Shown: positions 37,901 through 50,999, counted from the stretch's first letter. The stretch: DNA of 64,000 bases from Pempheris klunzingeri (GCF_042242105.1 NC_092013.1:3839987-3903986), one strand, 5' to 3'. Translations and numbers: made by a program. Notes: generated from the sequence alone by a model not told the origin.

Positions 37901-40900
37901 AGATTTGCTCAATGCTCTATTGTGCCCAAAAAAAAAAAAAGAGAGTCATGCATGCCAAAAATGATGTCACGCTCTATATCTATTTTGTATCTGAATGTCA
38001 TCCGCTGCCATGTTTTCAAGGACGGGACCCTAAAACGCCAGTTTAGAAGCACCACCGGCACAAGCAGCCGAGGCAGCACATTGATCTGGAGGCTAAATGA
38101 GGCGATGGGAGGGCTCGGTGTCGCCCACAGGCTGCCATTAGCCCGTCGCTGTGCTGAAAATGTGAGCCCACTGGCAGACTCCCCTGTGACGGGGAAGGTC
38201 AGAGCAAAGCAGATCGCAGACAACTGCCTCTCCAGATGATCCAGTTGTTTTTAAACTTGTTGACTTGAGGAGCAGCTCCGGCACCTCGGTTCACCAGAGT
38301 CCACTCATCTAAGCCAAGGCTTTTTCTGAGAAGTGGTTTCATTATACAAACGGATGAGGTCGACCATGTTTAGATGACTGTGGTGGTGACACATACGTCC
38401 ACGCGTCGCCTCAGACATCCAGGAAAAAACACCAAGCACTTCAGTGTCAGTGGTTTAAATAGAAGAATGTACTTACAGACTGAGTACTTTCCCCTGTTCC
38501 TCATACACAATTCAATGTTGAAATACATGAATATATACTAAAATAAACACAAATAAATAAATGAATGAATAGATAAAAGAATAAATATATAAAAAGATGC
38601 TAAAATAGATACATTAACTATTTAATATGGCAGTAAATAAGCAAATGAATAATAAATATGAATAAAAAATGCTAAATAAATAAATAAATCAAAGTTTAGA
38701 ATTAATCAGAACATAAATTAATTAACATTTATTTGTTTGTTTCTTATTTTGCTTATGCAGTTCTATATTTCGATCGCTGCAACCTATCTCCTCATTATTT
38801 ATTCATTTAAGGTTTTACTTTGTTCTTTACTCATTTAAATAATTAATTCTTTATCCCTCTCTGTCTCTCAGACACACTCTGCTGCTGTATATACTGAATT
38901 GACGAGGCACGATCCCCCATCGCTGACTTCTGAACACCACGACAGACCTGAAACTCTGAGGTAACACTTGTTTGGGCAGATGCCACTGCGAATAGACCGA
39001 CTGCCCTTTCCACCCAGACACTCTCTGTCAGAGGAGAGAGATTTTATTTCACATGGACGAGCTCCCGACTGCAACAAGAAAGAGAGAGAGAGAGAGGGTG
39101 CAGGAGAAGGAGAAGGCAGTGAGTGGCCTTAAACACAGAAAGACAGCGAGGAGAGTGAGGGAGGAAAGGTCAGGCGGGACAGCAACATTTGCAGAAAGGA
39201 TGAAAATGAGGAGGAGGAGGAGGAGGAGGAGGATGTCTTTAAAAAATTCAGAGTATGACAGGAGAGAGGTTAGCCAAAAGTGAGTGAGTCAACACTTTGG
39301 GTGTGGGGTGCACTGATGGAAAGGATGGAGAGAAGGAATTCTGCACAGGCTCATTAATTAAAAAGGATTTCTTGTTATTTTTACTGTGAGTCTCATCCGT
39401 ACCTTCCAGCACAACATTGACCTCAGCAGCAGCAACAGCAGGCTGTTAACAGTCTACAGCCGGTCATTAGTGGATCGTCTCTATACTGGAGCTGTTACAG
39501 TAATTAATGGTGTTTCGACGGTCGTGGAGAAAGGTGGAACGACTGGTTGGCCACAGGTAGCAGATTTATCCTCCTCTAACAGCAGGAGCAGAGCTGCAAC
39601 TATTACTGAATGTGCTAATTTATCACAAACGTTATAAAAAGATGATGCTGAGTGCTTTGACACATCCTGGTCAGCACATCCTGAAAGCTTCCCGTGAAGT
39701 AAACTCCCTTACAGTTTTCTATTTTCCCCGTGACTGCAGTTTCAAAACCATCGCATTCCCTGCTTGTACCTTTTTCTCCTCCTCCTCCTTCTTCGGAAAA
39801 CAGAAAAATGCTTTCAATTAAAGTGGAGCAGACAGCTGGCCAGCTTTGTAAAATGGACAATAACATCTTTGGAGATGATACACTCGCTTTTTCCTTCTCA
39901 CACTTTTATTTTCGGTTTCTTTCGCACTCTTACCAGGCTCCAATTGCAAGGACAGTAAATTATTTATGGCAGCTATTGATGTGTGTCTGTGTGTCTGTCT
40001 GCTCTGTCTGTCAGCGCATGTGTGTGTGTTTTTATTTGCATATTAGATCAGGATGTTTATAGTGGGGACAAAGCGGTGTCCAGCACCACCAGCCCAGTCC
40101 ATCAGGACAACAATGACCTCAGTGTTAACCCTCTCTTTCCTTCCCTCCCGCCTGGTTTACACCCGAATGACAATAGGACTGTTTGTAGGTCAGTGTCCTG
40201 TCCCACTGCCCTCCATCAGCCCACAAGCAGGCTGTCATGAGCTCTAATCGACACAACAGGCCTCACCAGCTGACAAAGTACCGACGTACTCGTGGTTTTT
40301 TTTTCAATGACTAATCTTCTTATCCAAAATGACTATTGACGAATTGTAGAGTAAGATTATTAAACTACAATTTAAGCAATCCAACCAGCCAATACTGCTC
40401 AAATCTCTGCGAGGGCTATTGAATTACTGCATCTGTGAATCAACACGGCCGTCTATTAAAGTAAATGGTGCTAAGTGTCTCTGAAGCGACTGTCGACACA
40501 CTGGCACGGCAGCGTCGAATATCCTGACACATTTTACCCGATAATTAAATCTCCACGCACTCTAAAAGGAATATAAAATTATCCGGTGAATGCTGATCCT
40601 CTGTCTAATGATGCCTTAACAAGTCTTTCAACGTCGAATCCTCGCATGCTGACTTCTCTTGTGAAAACCTCCTCAACAGCCCTGTTGTTTCTGGGAAAGC
40701 AGCACTGCCACATATTTGTTTGAGAGGTTTAAATCTGTTTTCCCTCCCTCCAGTTGGGAGAACTGTAGGAATGTTTGGTTAAACTCACGGAGTGTCTCAG
40801 ACGTGTCTCCTGTGTTTGTGGAGGCTTACGCAGGCCGGCCTGCAGATACTTCAGCTATAAAGGATTAAACATGGTTTTTATCATGATTTATTGCAGCACC

Positions 40901-43900
40901 GACCGGCCAAGAACATTGAATTATAACTTGAGTCACAGTCACAACACGCATGTGATTAATGTGACTTCAAATCCACAGTGACATGTTCAAAGGGATGCTT
41001 CATGCTTTTAATCAGGGAATTAGTAGACATAGCAAATCACATTCATACTTTTATTAACAAGCCCTCCCTGTCAGCTGGCTCCTGAACTCATCACCCAGCA
41101 AATCTAATCAGTTTGCATCGTTTTTTTTAAAGGGAGAATTAATAAAATTAGACTAAATATTTGTTTGATATGTGCTTGTTAGGTAGCCAAAGAAACATCA
41201 CGTGAGAATCAAGATTTGATAGGAGTGACTTTGACTCTGTGCAGCATCAGTGTTCATCTACTTACATTTCTAATGAATCATGTGATGTGTCGGTGGAGTC
41301 AGTCATGATGGAGTTCACTCTAGAAGTTCTCTTTTCAATATCTCATCATCTCAGACCAAAACAACTGTGCGCCTCCCTCGTCCCCTGCAGCCATGTTTGC
41401 TCATTCTTGTTCGTTCTGCACACATTTCCTAACTTTTGTGCCACTGTGTTAGCTCAGTAGCTCAGTGAGTTTGTGGCTGGGCTTGTTTTCGCTGTTCTGT
41501 GGTTCGCTAACTGAGTGATTCACAGACTCACGTCCCAAATGATGACCAAAACAACAGACAAGAGAAGCTGGAATTAAAACACACAGAGAGCGCACAGCTA
41601 AAAATCTACTAACGTTTTCAGAAAAGGTTCCAAAATCTCCATCACTGCTTTCTCAAACTAGGCTGAATCTGTAAAATCAAGAGCGCTAAAATCAAATTCA
41701 ACAAAAGTTAGCAGTCTGACACGGTGAGGAGGAAAATGGCCCTGAAGCTGACGAAGGTGCGGACTGTCGGGGATCTGACTGCTAACTTTGGAAAAGAAAT
41801 TAGTGAGCTTGCACAAACAATAGCCAATCTGGAAAACTACTCCAGATGCAGTGACTCACGGCACGTTACCTTCCCTGAAAATACAGAAGGAAATGACATA
41901 ACAGGATTTACCAGCAGTCTGCATAAGAGCACCCCAGTAGACCAGCTTAGCCTCACAATAGATAGAGTAAACATGTTGGGTCCAGGGTCAGGATCAATAA
42001 GCCACAAACAAATTATCCTGAGGCCACTTTATCCTCAGCAAGATCAGCGAAGGTGATCAGAAAGCGAATGAAGTACAACAACATAAAGGACGCCCTGCAT
42101 CCCCTCTGGGCTGTCTGATCATCACCATCGACGGGCTGCGGCACATCTGCAATAATCCTGGAAAAGGCTAAAATTGGGTCCTTGTGTTATATTAGAGGGG
42201 CTTTTATAAAACGGACAGGTGGTTATTTTAAGTGTTTATGGGTCTGACAATAACTCTTCACCAAGAAAAGCACTGAGCTCTCTCAACATTCAGGGAAACC
42301 AATTATCATGGTGGGGGGGTTATAATATAGTGGCTGACCCCTCTATTGATACACCTCGGTAACCTGCCTCCATCGGACCAGGACATCTGGAGACTATTGA
42401 GCCCAGACCTTTATAGGTAACAGGGCTTTTATAATGTGGATTATCTTCTTTTATCTATTTATTTTATTATTAATGTTTCTTTTATTCATTATCTATTTAT
42501 TCGTCTATTTATTTTCCTTCTTCCTTCTTTCCTTTTATTTATTCATCGATTTATTGAATTGTATCCTTCTTTTCTCCAGTATGTATTTATAGACTTTGTG
42601 TATTTGGGGTTTTGATATAATTTAAACCACACTAGTAGAGAACAGGTGGCCACTTTGTACCAGCTGTACGCTGCATGTTATGATTCGTTCAATAAGAAAA
42701 AAACATCTATCTTCTTGAATCCCCATGAGACATTCTCCAGAATAGATTTGGGTTATTCCAAATGTACGATACTAAAATCCAAACATGATTATTTTGTCCC
42801 TCCGTTATAGTCACATTAGCCCGTCTATATGGAAGTTAAGTCTTACTAAACCCAGATCTGATTGATTATATTGAAAAAGAAACAGAGAGCCACTTTAAAG
42901 TAAGTAGTCTGGGAAGCCTATGAAGCTCGTAGAGGCTCCTCATGTGGTTTCCATCAAACCAGCAGGAAAAGAGAACAGAAAAGCACAACAGCCTCATCAG
43001 GGAATTATCTGACCTAGAACTGGTCCCAAAAATGACCAGATTTACACTAAACTGCTGAAAGCAAAAATAGAAGTTAGAGGAAGACGGTTTAAATCGATAG
43101 AGATTAAACTGATGAGTGTTATTTTTAAAATAAGTGATGAATTGCTCCCCCACTTTTCGGTCCAAGACTGGAGAAACTTTTACAATTAACGATCAAGGAG
43201 TTCTACAAAACACTCTAAACCTCTTAAGTTCAGCCAGCGATATCAGATTTTGACTTGATATTATGCAAATTAAAGCTCTCCTCACTGTCGCTGACGAAGA
43301 CAGAGAGGAGCCAGAAGGTGACATTTCTCATTCTGAGATAAAACAGGCAATCAGGGCATTAGCTGCCATCAAGGCTCCAGGGATGATGGATTTAGCATAA
43401 ACTTTTCAGATATATTAAGTGATAAACCAGTATTGTCTGAGACCAATAAAGATCCTGTCCAGTGTGAGGAATATCGGTCCGTCTCGCTCCTTAACTGTGA
43501 AGTTTTTTTTACATTTATTGCACGTTGTTGGATTTTATTTTCCCGTGATTTCACCTGCTGGGCTAATGAGCTATACTGGAAACTCATGAGGTCACCAGAC
43601 ATCATGAATCAATAAAAATAATCCTCAAGACAATCCCCAAAATAAATCAATAAGATAATAAGCCATAAGAAAAACACCTGTTTGGGTGTTTAGGCCCTTA
43701 AAATGTTGTTCTAATGCACTTATTTGCATATATATTTGAACTGCCTCAGTGTTTAAATGATGCTTTACAAATACTCTTGCCTTGGCTAACAGATACAGAT
43801 CAACATTAGCATTCATTTAGAGTCCTGTTTCTGCACAGCAGATCAACATAAGATCAATATTCACTCCCTTTTAGCTCTGTTTTTGGTCTCTACCAACGTC

Positions 43901-46468
43901 TGAGCTGCTAAATGCTGCCCAGTGTTCACCAGCTACTGGTTAACTTTGTCTTTGTGTGTCGATTGGTGCTGGGCAGGTAGTGTACAGTGTGTTTTTAGAG
44001 GGGTTTTTTTTGGCTGAAAACGGCTGCGGCTGAAAAAAACACGCATGCATAGTAAAGTTACAGGCTGCAAAACCAAAATAATAAGCTGAAAATCAATGAA
44101 ATGCACCATTGAGCTGAGAGGAACTGCAGAGTTGAGCTCAAATTCTCAACAAGCGACCCCCATTCACATGCTCATTGTCATTTGATTGTTTGTTAATTGA
44201 TTTTTAATACAAATAGTCAGAAGAATGGGAAGTTTTCTCCTACCAGCAATATCAGCACCTCAGCGAACAAACTCTAAATTATCAACCGACCAAACGAGTG
44301 GCTTTGTGCTACATGGTTTACACATTTGGAAGAGTGTTCACATGATAAATTGCGGCTGTCTTTCCGTGTGGCGCTCTGAACGCTCTCTGCATGCCTGGAG
44401 GCGGTAGCTCCATCTATTACCCAGAGGATTCGGCTCAACAGTGAGTAGATGGATTTGTTAGAGGACTAATGAGAGGAGCTGGTCTGTTTCCCCAGGGCTG
44501 CACGGCTGAGGCCGTTGAACTGACGGGAACCTTAATCAGTCATCCATGTAGGGCTGTTTAGCATAATCACGCACAAACACCCACATATGATCAAGTTAAA
44601 GCGCTGTCAGGCCACGAGGCATTGCTTGTAATAGAATAATCTCTGTTTACACCATGTGAGCTTTCCTCACATTGGTGAGCAACGCTCCTGTTAGTGCTCC
44701 TGTTAGTGCTCCTGTTGTTTCATAGCACGGTGCTGAAACTTGTTTAAACAATGGTTGTTTTTCCCTGTAATCAGGACCGATGTCTACTGATTTAGGGGTC
44801 GTTATCTCTAACAACCTGTGTGGCTGCATGAGTTTTATCTGCACTTATCAGGAGGACGACGTCCCCTTGTGTGATCAGTGCAACACCAGATCTTTAAATT
44901 AATGAAAAAGGTGAATGATTCAGAAGTCTGCCACTCGGCGACTATCCAGCTAAACTGTCTCTAATTATTAATTTCCCAAAATGGAGGTCTAAATGCTGCC
45001 TCAAAGCCTCTTTTATTTCATTTTTCAGTTCATTTTTCTATTTGTTGGTAATAAAATAGTCAAATTTAAAGCTGTAATAGTGAATATTTTTAATATAATA
45101 TAATGTGAGAGGTGGCACACTTAGTGACGAACCCTCAGAGAATTATCACCCGACTTTCCTTCCTCCAGCTCTACAGAGAGTTTTGTAACGTGAGCTCGTT
45201 GTCGTGGTTGTTTTGTGAGCTCAACACTCCCAAAGTGACATAGTTGGACAATTCAGCAACTAAAGAGACAAATGTTTCCCTCAGGAGTTGGTGGAGACCA
45301 AAAACAGAGCCAAAAGAGGATATTAATATTGGACTTAGTCAGACTACCAGAGGTTATCTAGTGTAACAAAAACCCAGAACAGATGGAGCGTGCAGATCTG
45401 TTGTGTACAGAGCCAACATTATGTGGAACAAATGACCAACTATGATCACTGAAGCACCAAGTAAGGCGGATTTTAAAAGACGACTAAAAAAAACACATTA
45501 ACAATAACTCCAATGTCAATTAACCGAGCTGAGCAACTACAATCTAACGCATTTTGATGTGTTGTGGTTAGTTTTTTTGTACCTGACTTATCTTTGTTGA
45601 GACTTTTGACATGTTTCATGTGTTTTATATGTTTTGAAAGAAACAGAGAAAGATTTAGTTTTGAAATTTGCCTACAAGTTGTTAAGTGTTTAGCTTTTAA
45701 CTGTAGATTATAAAGTACCTCAACATCACTGAATTCCTAGAAAAAAATACACGGGACATGACATGATTGTTTTCTATGTTTAAATCCAACTGTCAGACTC
45801 ATTCAGAAGAAGAAAAAGGGGCAAAGGAGGTAAAAAAAAAAAGACCCACATGCTCTGGTTTATACTTTCCTAAGCGTGTTCAGACTCGTGTCTCCTGCAG
45901 CTCAGAAATGAAGCTCCAAAGACTGGAGATCAGCGCAGCACGCCTGAGATGTATAACCATCCCTCGGAGTGTGATCAATTAAAGATACGGACATTACATG
46001 ATAAGGATTTTTACCCTCTAAAGTGCTCATTAAACAGAATCTACCCCTCATTCCTATCTGGGTCAAGTCCAAAGGGACTGCACTAAGAATACATGGAAAA
46101 TAGAAACAATTCCTTCTCCACCCGGTGCCCTGCTGTCTGTAACGTGCTCCCAGCAGCTGGTCAGTCCTTCACTCCACGGCACACAGATGTGCGGCTCTCT
46201 GGCGCATTCCCACAATGATGAAAACTTGACAGAGGGAGAGCAACAGATGGGAGACGTCTTCTCTGGAGCCACAGCCCTGATCCTTTTTAGCCTCGTGAAA
46301 TCGCTCGCTGATCTGGCTGGGGACTAATTCACTTTCAGGTCTGTGGGACAGGCTGCAGACCACCACCGCAGTCAGGTGACTCTGATGAGATCTGCAGCCA
46401 CAATCCCATTAGAAAGAAGAAGAGATCTTTGTCTGGAGCTCTGCTGTGGCCCCAATCCAAGCCTGCCT

Positions 46469-46519
<51 letters not shown>

Positions 46520-47114
46520 AAAGCATCCCTGTTCCTGTGTGAAGAGAGTGTGACCTATTCACTCTGTATTAGTGAACATTACTCAGGGTGATGATTCAAC
46601 ATTCCCGTCTGACTTCTGGCTGGCACAGCACTTGGACCAGTCACTTCAGGCAACATCAACACAACGGCAGCTATTTAACACGCTGGCTGAGCGGTCACAC
46701 CGGCTTTTACATTATATCTAACACACACACACACACGAACACACACACACAGAGCTTATTCGTCATAGTAATGGAGCAGTGAATAGATTTAGTGTCCACT
46801 ATAAATGAAGAAAAACTCCAGGACGCTGCTCATTTGTGCCTTTTCCTCACTTACTTGACAGTAATTTGACACTTTTTAATATAAGATTAATGTTAAAATG
46901 TGATGCCAAAATGGAAAAGGTGGGTTTTAAATTAACTTTGCTTCGTCTCTTGCCTTAAGTCTAACAGCCAAACCTGGAGAATAGTGTTCTCCTCTCTGAT
47001 GTCCTGCTCTACATCTAAAACACAAAGCATCCAGCTGGCGTAAGAGAAGATGTAGAAGTAGTGGTACTCACTGGGCAGGCGCTTGTTGTGCAGGTTGGCT
47101 GATGAGGAGCTCAT
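31901..47114 (-). CDS. dbndd2: Dysbindin domain-containing protein, DBNDD2 type
   Basis: Small dysbindin-family protein. The human homologue is reported to bind casein kinase 1, and its cellular role is poorly known. Exons (high to low) are 47072-47114, 32470-32622, 32241-32384 and 31901-32151; phases close to 196 aa. Exon 1 encodes MSSSSANLHNKRLP. Exon 2 has a basic/acidic helix (LKLRERQRFFEEVFQHDVD). Exon 3 has the diagnostic core PPIGSISSMEVNVDLLDQ then MELIDISDQEALDVFF at about 66-99. Exon 4 is a Ser/Thr/Asp-rich tail ending in KVKIQTPASSS. The dysbindin core is certain. The link to exon 1 across 14.4 kb is inferred from a matching phase-1 donor (CCCA|GTGAGT) and acceptor, and an alternative nearer first exon is possible. 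The gene runs in the same direction as cdh26 and head to head with the ataxin-type gene. Confidence 0.82.
33447..33545 (+). repeat. Short interspersed fish repeat (GCTTAGCATAAAGACTG family)
   Basis: GCTTAGCATAAAGACTG, GGGGGAAACAGCTAGCCTGG and CTCCTCTAAAGCTGATTTAT match, from memory, a repeat found all over percomorph genomes. It lies in the first intron of dbndd2. Confidence 0.55.
35116..35434. mobile_element. Foldback (long inverted repeat) element
   Basis: The two halves are inverted copies. The outer arms read GTTACAGAAAGGATCC (35121-35136) and GGATCCTTTCTGTAAT (35412-35427). The inner arms CCACCAGACTCCATTGA (35207-35223) and TCAATGGAGTCTGGTGG (35344-35360) are perfect over 17 bp. The DNA between the arms is only partly paired. 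There is no coding capacity. It lies in the dbndd2 intron. Confidence 0.75.
35440..41690. other. Large part of dbndd2 intron 1, no exon recognised
   Basis: It contains a polypyrimidine stretch (about 37045-37430), a GGA run (about 39210-39232) and an AT-rich AATAAATA-type stretch (about 38525-38830). No protein-coding exon with similarity was recognised on either strand. Confidence 0.45.
36255..36279. repeat. (GT)n microsatellite
   Basis: An uninterrupted GT run in the dbndd2 intron. Confidence 0.95.
41700..43570 (+). mobile_element. Heavily decayed L1-like LINE
   Basis: A frame at 41724-42056 resembles an L1 ORF1 C-terminal part (LENYSRC, then FPENTEGNDITGF). Further on are endonuclease remnants (KPIIMVGG near 42295-42320) and, near 43335-43560, the start of a reverse transcriptase (EIKQAIRALAAIKAPG, then NKDPVQCEEYRSVSLLN). 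Many stops and frameshifts separate the pieces. The order ORF1-EN-RT on one strand supports a single old insertion. Confidence 0.6.
43870..44145 (+). repeat. Interspersed fish repeat, plus orientation
   Basis: GCTGCTAAATGCTGCCCAGT, TGTTCACCAGCTACTGG and GGGCAGGTAGTGTACAGTG match, from memory, a common percomorph repeat. A related copy lies in reverse at about 45115-45335. Confidence 0.5.
45115..45335 (-). repeat. Interspersed fish repeat, minus orientation
   Basis: CTCAGGAGTTGGTGGAGACC followed by AAAAACAGAGCCAAAAGAG is the reverse complement of the usual leading part of the repeat annotated at 43870-44145. Confidence 0.45.
46471..46517. repeat. (GT)n microsatellite, 47 bp
   Basis: An uninterrupted GT run, the longest in the window, in dbndd2 intron 1 about 0.55 kb from exon 1. 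Confidence 0.97.
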
Positions 47115-47148
47115 GCTGTCGCTGGAGAGATAATCAGTCAGAGATGAT

Positions 47149-47150
<2 letters not shown>

Positions 47151-47186
<36 letters not shown>
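47151..47186. repeat. (GT)n microsatellite just upstream of dbndd2 exon 1
   Basis: An uninterrupted GT run of 36 bp that starts 37 bp upstream of the putative dbndd2 ATG (minus strand), so it would be in the leader or core promoter. Confidence 0.95.
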
Positions 47187-47187
<1 letters not shown>

Positions 47188-47865
47188 CACCAGAGAGGCT
47201 GCCGATCATCTCCCACCTCCTCTGCTCACTGTGAAGAGCCCCAAAGCGAGTGATGCTGCTCTCTCTTTCCCCCGTTTCCCCTCAGTGGACTCTGATCCAC
47301 TTGGACGAGGCGAGAACAAGTTTGCGGCTTTGTGGAGCCGACCAGCTGACCAATGACAGGGAGGAGGGAGGAGCTGAGGGGGACCGAGGAAGGGATTGAG
47401 AAGAGGGAAGGAGGGATTTTATGTAACGGAGTGGAAAATACCAAGGAGAGACAGACACATGCCTTTGTTATTTTTGTCTCCTTACTCCTCCCTCCCTCCC
47501 CCTTCTCCCTCTCTGTCTCCTGTTCCCTGCCTCCCCTTTTTTTCTGCAGATTTAAACCTCCTGTCTTCTCATCTCACCTTCAGGGTCAAGTCATGTCAAC
47601 AAATGTTTCATTAACAGACAGCAAATGTCCCTTTAACTCTCGTATTGGGATTTTAATAATGATTAGAATAGAATTGATGCTGTTGAACAATTTAAAGGAT
47701 TTTTCAGGCTTCGTCTTGGCAAAGAACATTTTGTTCTTTTCTACAGAAGAATGACTAACATCACCACAGAAAGTAGAAAAATAGATTCTCTATTCAAACA
47801 TTAACAGCAACCCAAAAAAGTAGTCATTTTTAAAAAGATCAATTGGTTTTACATCAGAGCTCAAA

Positions 47866-48150
47866 CTATTACTGGTTAATTGATCAGTCTGGTGACAGAA
47901 AGTTAGTCTGCAGCTACGCATTTTATAAGCAAAATTGTATAAACAAGTGAGGATTTGCAGCTTTTCTCTGTCTTATTATTATAAATGATACATCTTTGGG
48001 TTTCAGACTGACGATGAAGAAAAACAAGATATTTACAGCTTCAGCTCTGGGAAACTGTGATGGGCAATGTTTCTCCATCATCTGACATTTCAAACAATTG
48101 ATAAATGAGTTGATCAAATAATCAGTAGATTTGTCTATAACGTCTATAAT
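47866..48150 (+). repeat. Old interspersed fish repeat
   Basis: TTACTGGTTAATTGATCAGT, ATCTTTGGGTTTCAGACTG, CTCTGGGAAACTGTGATGGG and AATGAGTTGATCAAATAATC follow, in order, the landmarks of a repeat with TAATCGATTAATC-type ends that I know to be abundant in percomorph fish. Confidence 0.5.
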
Positions 48151-48377
48151 GTATATAAAACTTTCTTATATCTGAGTCAATCCTTCGTGTCAGATCATTG
48201 GTTTAAACAGCCTAAAGTTGGAGCTGCACTGGTGTCCTAGAGTTTAACTTCACTAACCATGAACCACAACATCGCCAGTTCAAGTCTGACCTTTGTTTCA
48301 TGTCACTCTCCATCCCTCCGTCATCCCTCATCTCCTGTCATTGACTCTCCATTAAAGGTGTGCAGGATCACTTCCAC

Positions 48378-49074
48378 TACTCACAAAAAGTTAGGGATAT
48401 TCGACTTTCAGGTGAAATTCATGGAAAATGTAAAAAGTGAATGCTACAGTGATATTATATCATGAAAGTAGGGCATTTAAGTGGAAGCATGCACTGGTGA
48501 TTTCTTCATTTTAAACAATTTATTGAAAGAAAATCTAACAACAGTGGTAGGTAAACCACAACAAAACATTTTCAGTGTCTCAATAAATTGGGATGTGGCC
48601 AAAGGACGTCCACTCCTCTCCTTTCTGTGACTCTTCCAGTCTCTGTATCACTGTTCCAACCTCCTGATGACACTCTGTGACCCTCTAAGCTCAGTGAACA
48701 CCTCCGTCTGAGGACTTCCTGTTTGAAGCCTCCAGTGTTGAGGTGCTGCTGATCAACTGTTAGGTGTCGTCTTGGTCTCATGATGTCAGAATGTGAACAG
48801 CAGGATGAGGAGGACTGTTTAAATACCAATTCTAACTGAAGCAGGAAATGTATTGGTGGATTCATGGATCAAACCTGTTGTGAATGTTGCTGTTAAGCTT
48901 CTTGTTAGAGAACAGCAGCTGGTGCAGAAAGTACTGAGACACTGAACAGTTGGACATGTGCATTCAAAGGTTTAGAGAAGGTCACATTAAGTTCACCTGG
49001 AAAGGTTAGAATGCATTTTAGGTTCATCCTGAAATTTCACCTGAAAGCCGAACATCCCTAACTTCTTGTGAGTA
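48378..49074. mobile_element. Tc1/mariner-type MITE with TA flanks
   Basis: The element spans 48380-49072 (693 bp) between TA dinucleotides (48378-48379 and 49073-49074). The inverted termini begin CTCACAAAAAGTTAGGGAT at left and, read from the right, CTCACAAGAAGTTAGGGAT. Similarity runs on for about 40 bp (CTTTCAGGTGAAATT in both). No transposase frame is visible. It lies between dbndd2 and the ataxin-type gene. Confidence 0.75.
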
Positions 49075-49079
49075 GTGTG

Positions 49080-50600
49080 TCTGTGAATCAGAGTCAGTAA
49101 AGAACAACTTCTGACAATCTGTGTCACCATCTAGTGGACAACAGCTGACACTACCAGTCCTCTAAACTGGACCTGCTGATGAATCAATATTTGCATGCAG
49201 AGGCTTCAGAAAGCAGCATTACATCATCGCCTTTTTTCAAAACAGTGTGTCTGCATTTTAGAGACACTTTAAAAAAAAAAAAAAAAAGGTGTTTTGCTTC
49301 GGTTGCAGGCAGGAAAAGCTGCCCGGTGTGAGTCATAGCAAGAATCTGTCGGTGAGAATCAGCACAAGTGGGCCAAGCTTGTTGATCATCCACAATAACT
49401 TTGGGCAACAGAAAATGTTTAATTTGTCTTTAGAGGGATTTCAGTTATCTTTATAGAATATTTGACCAAAAACATGGCACATAGTTGACAACGCACAACA
49501 GATCTTCATGTGCTTATGTCTGCAAGTGCACAGGCACGGAAACTTTCACTACTGAAACTGACACTTGGTGCCTGTGCCAAGCTGAAAAGTGAAACTTCAA
49601 ATACCGGCTTTAATGTAGCAGTTGGGAAGTGGTGGGAGTGACTGGCGATTTACATCAATAAAAAAACTCTTTGTAAATGTCAGCGGTTCTGGTGGTTTAG
49701 TCTGAATGTGCTCGTTGTGGCGAAGACTGCCATGCAGCATTTTACCATGCCGTGAACTTTGATGTGTGTGTGCGTGCGTGTGTGTGTGTGTGTGTGTACA
49801 CCAGAGAGACAGAGAGAAAACAAAGAGGTAGATACAGGGAGAGTGGGCAGAGGAAGCATGGTGTGACTCAAAGTGAGAAATCCTCTTCACCTCAAACTAA
49901 ATTCTGCGTGGGCTTTCTCATGACTGGGGGTTCACCTGCTGTGGCCCTGCAGAATCAATAGCTGAGAGACCTGTGCTGCTGTGCTGCTGTGCTGCTGAGG
50001 CTGCCATGAAGCAAAAACTAAGTCCTCTTTCTTATGTTTTAAAATGAGATGAAAGGTGGAAGCAAGAAAGCGAGCGAGAACAAAGTGAAGAAAAAATATA
50101 TATAGAGAGAGAAGAGCAGGCAGGCAGCAGGATGTGGGTGAGAGTGAGGGGGACATTGTTTATGTTGTCTGCACAACCATGAAAAGCCTCCTTTTTTCTG
50201 CAGAAGATTGGCTTTAGTACTTAATGTTGACCTTTGAACACTTTGCTCAAAAGCAATTACTGGCGGTTTGAAAACATTCATTTGGTTTGTCATCTTCGCT
50301 CTTTCCGGATGAAACATCATTTGTCCGCGTCTTCACACCGAGGTGACAAAAGTAGGAAGTGCAGGAACAGCAGGGAGAGTTAACAACAAGAAAGGGCTGT
50401 TTGCTATCAGATGGCAGATGTGATGGCAAGATTGCTGTTCTGCCATCCTGTTTTTTTTTTTTTTATTTCAGTGCTTGTGTGTGTCCAGGCTAATCTAAAG
50501 CAACGGTTTCCCGCCTTCACTACACCGGGCAGAGCGCCAAAGCCATCAGGCAGTCACACGCCTACCATCAGCTGAGGAGTTGCACAGCAGTCTCATTTCT
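49080..50600. other. Spacer between dbndd2 and the ataxin-type gene
   Basis: It holds an A-run (about 49271-49287), a GT run (about 49778-49797) and short CTG-type repeats (about 49975-49997). No exon was recognised. Confidence 0.4.
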
Positions 50601-50629
50601 AATTATACACCCAACAAGAGAGAGCCACG

Positions 50630-50656
50630 GAGGGAGGGAGGGAGGGAGGGAGGGAG
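50630..50656. repeat. (GGGA)n microsatellite
   Basis: A tandem AGGG/GGGA tetranucleotide run in a purine-rich stretch (about 50600-50960) upstream of the ataxin-type gene. Confidence 0.9.
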
Positions 50657-50999
50657 AGAGGGAGAGAGTGGAATATGGAGAGAGGAAGAGGAGTGTTATT
50701 ACAAATGGAAGAGAGGCTGAGAGTGCTACTCGGCAGCAAACACAGGGTGAACAAGTTCAGTTGTGAGAGATTGAAAGAGAGAGAGAGAGAGAGAGAAAGT
50801 AAGAGAGGATGAGGGAGAGACATCAAATCCGTCTGCGAAAGGTTAACAGGACTGACTGACTAAGTAGAGTGGGAGTGTAAAATGTAAAAGCGAGTAGGAG
50901 GGAAGAGAGAAAGGAAGAGGAGAAGAGAAAAGGGGGAGAGCGTGTCTGATAGACAGTCTGTTGAGCGCGTCTGGATGCTTCTGATCCACTCTGCTCTGT

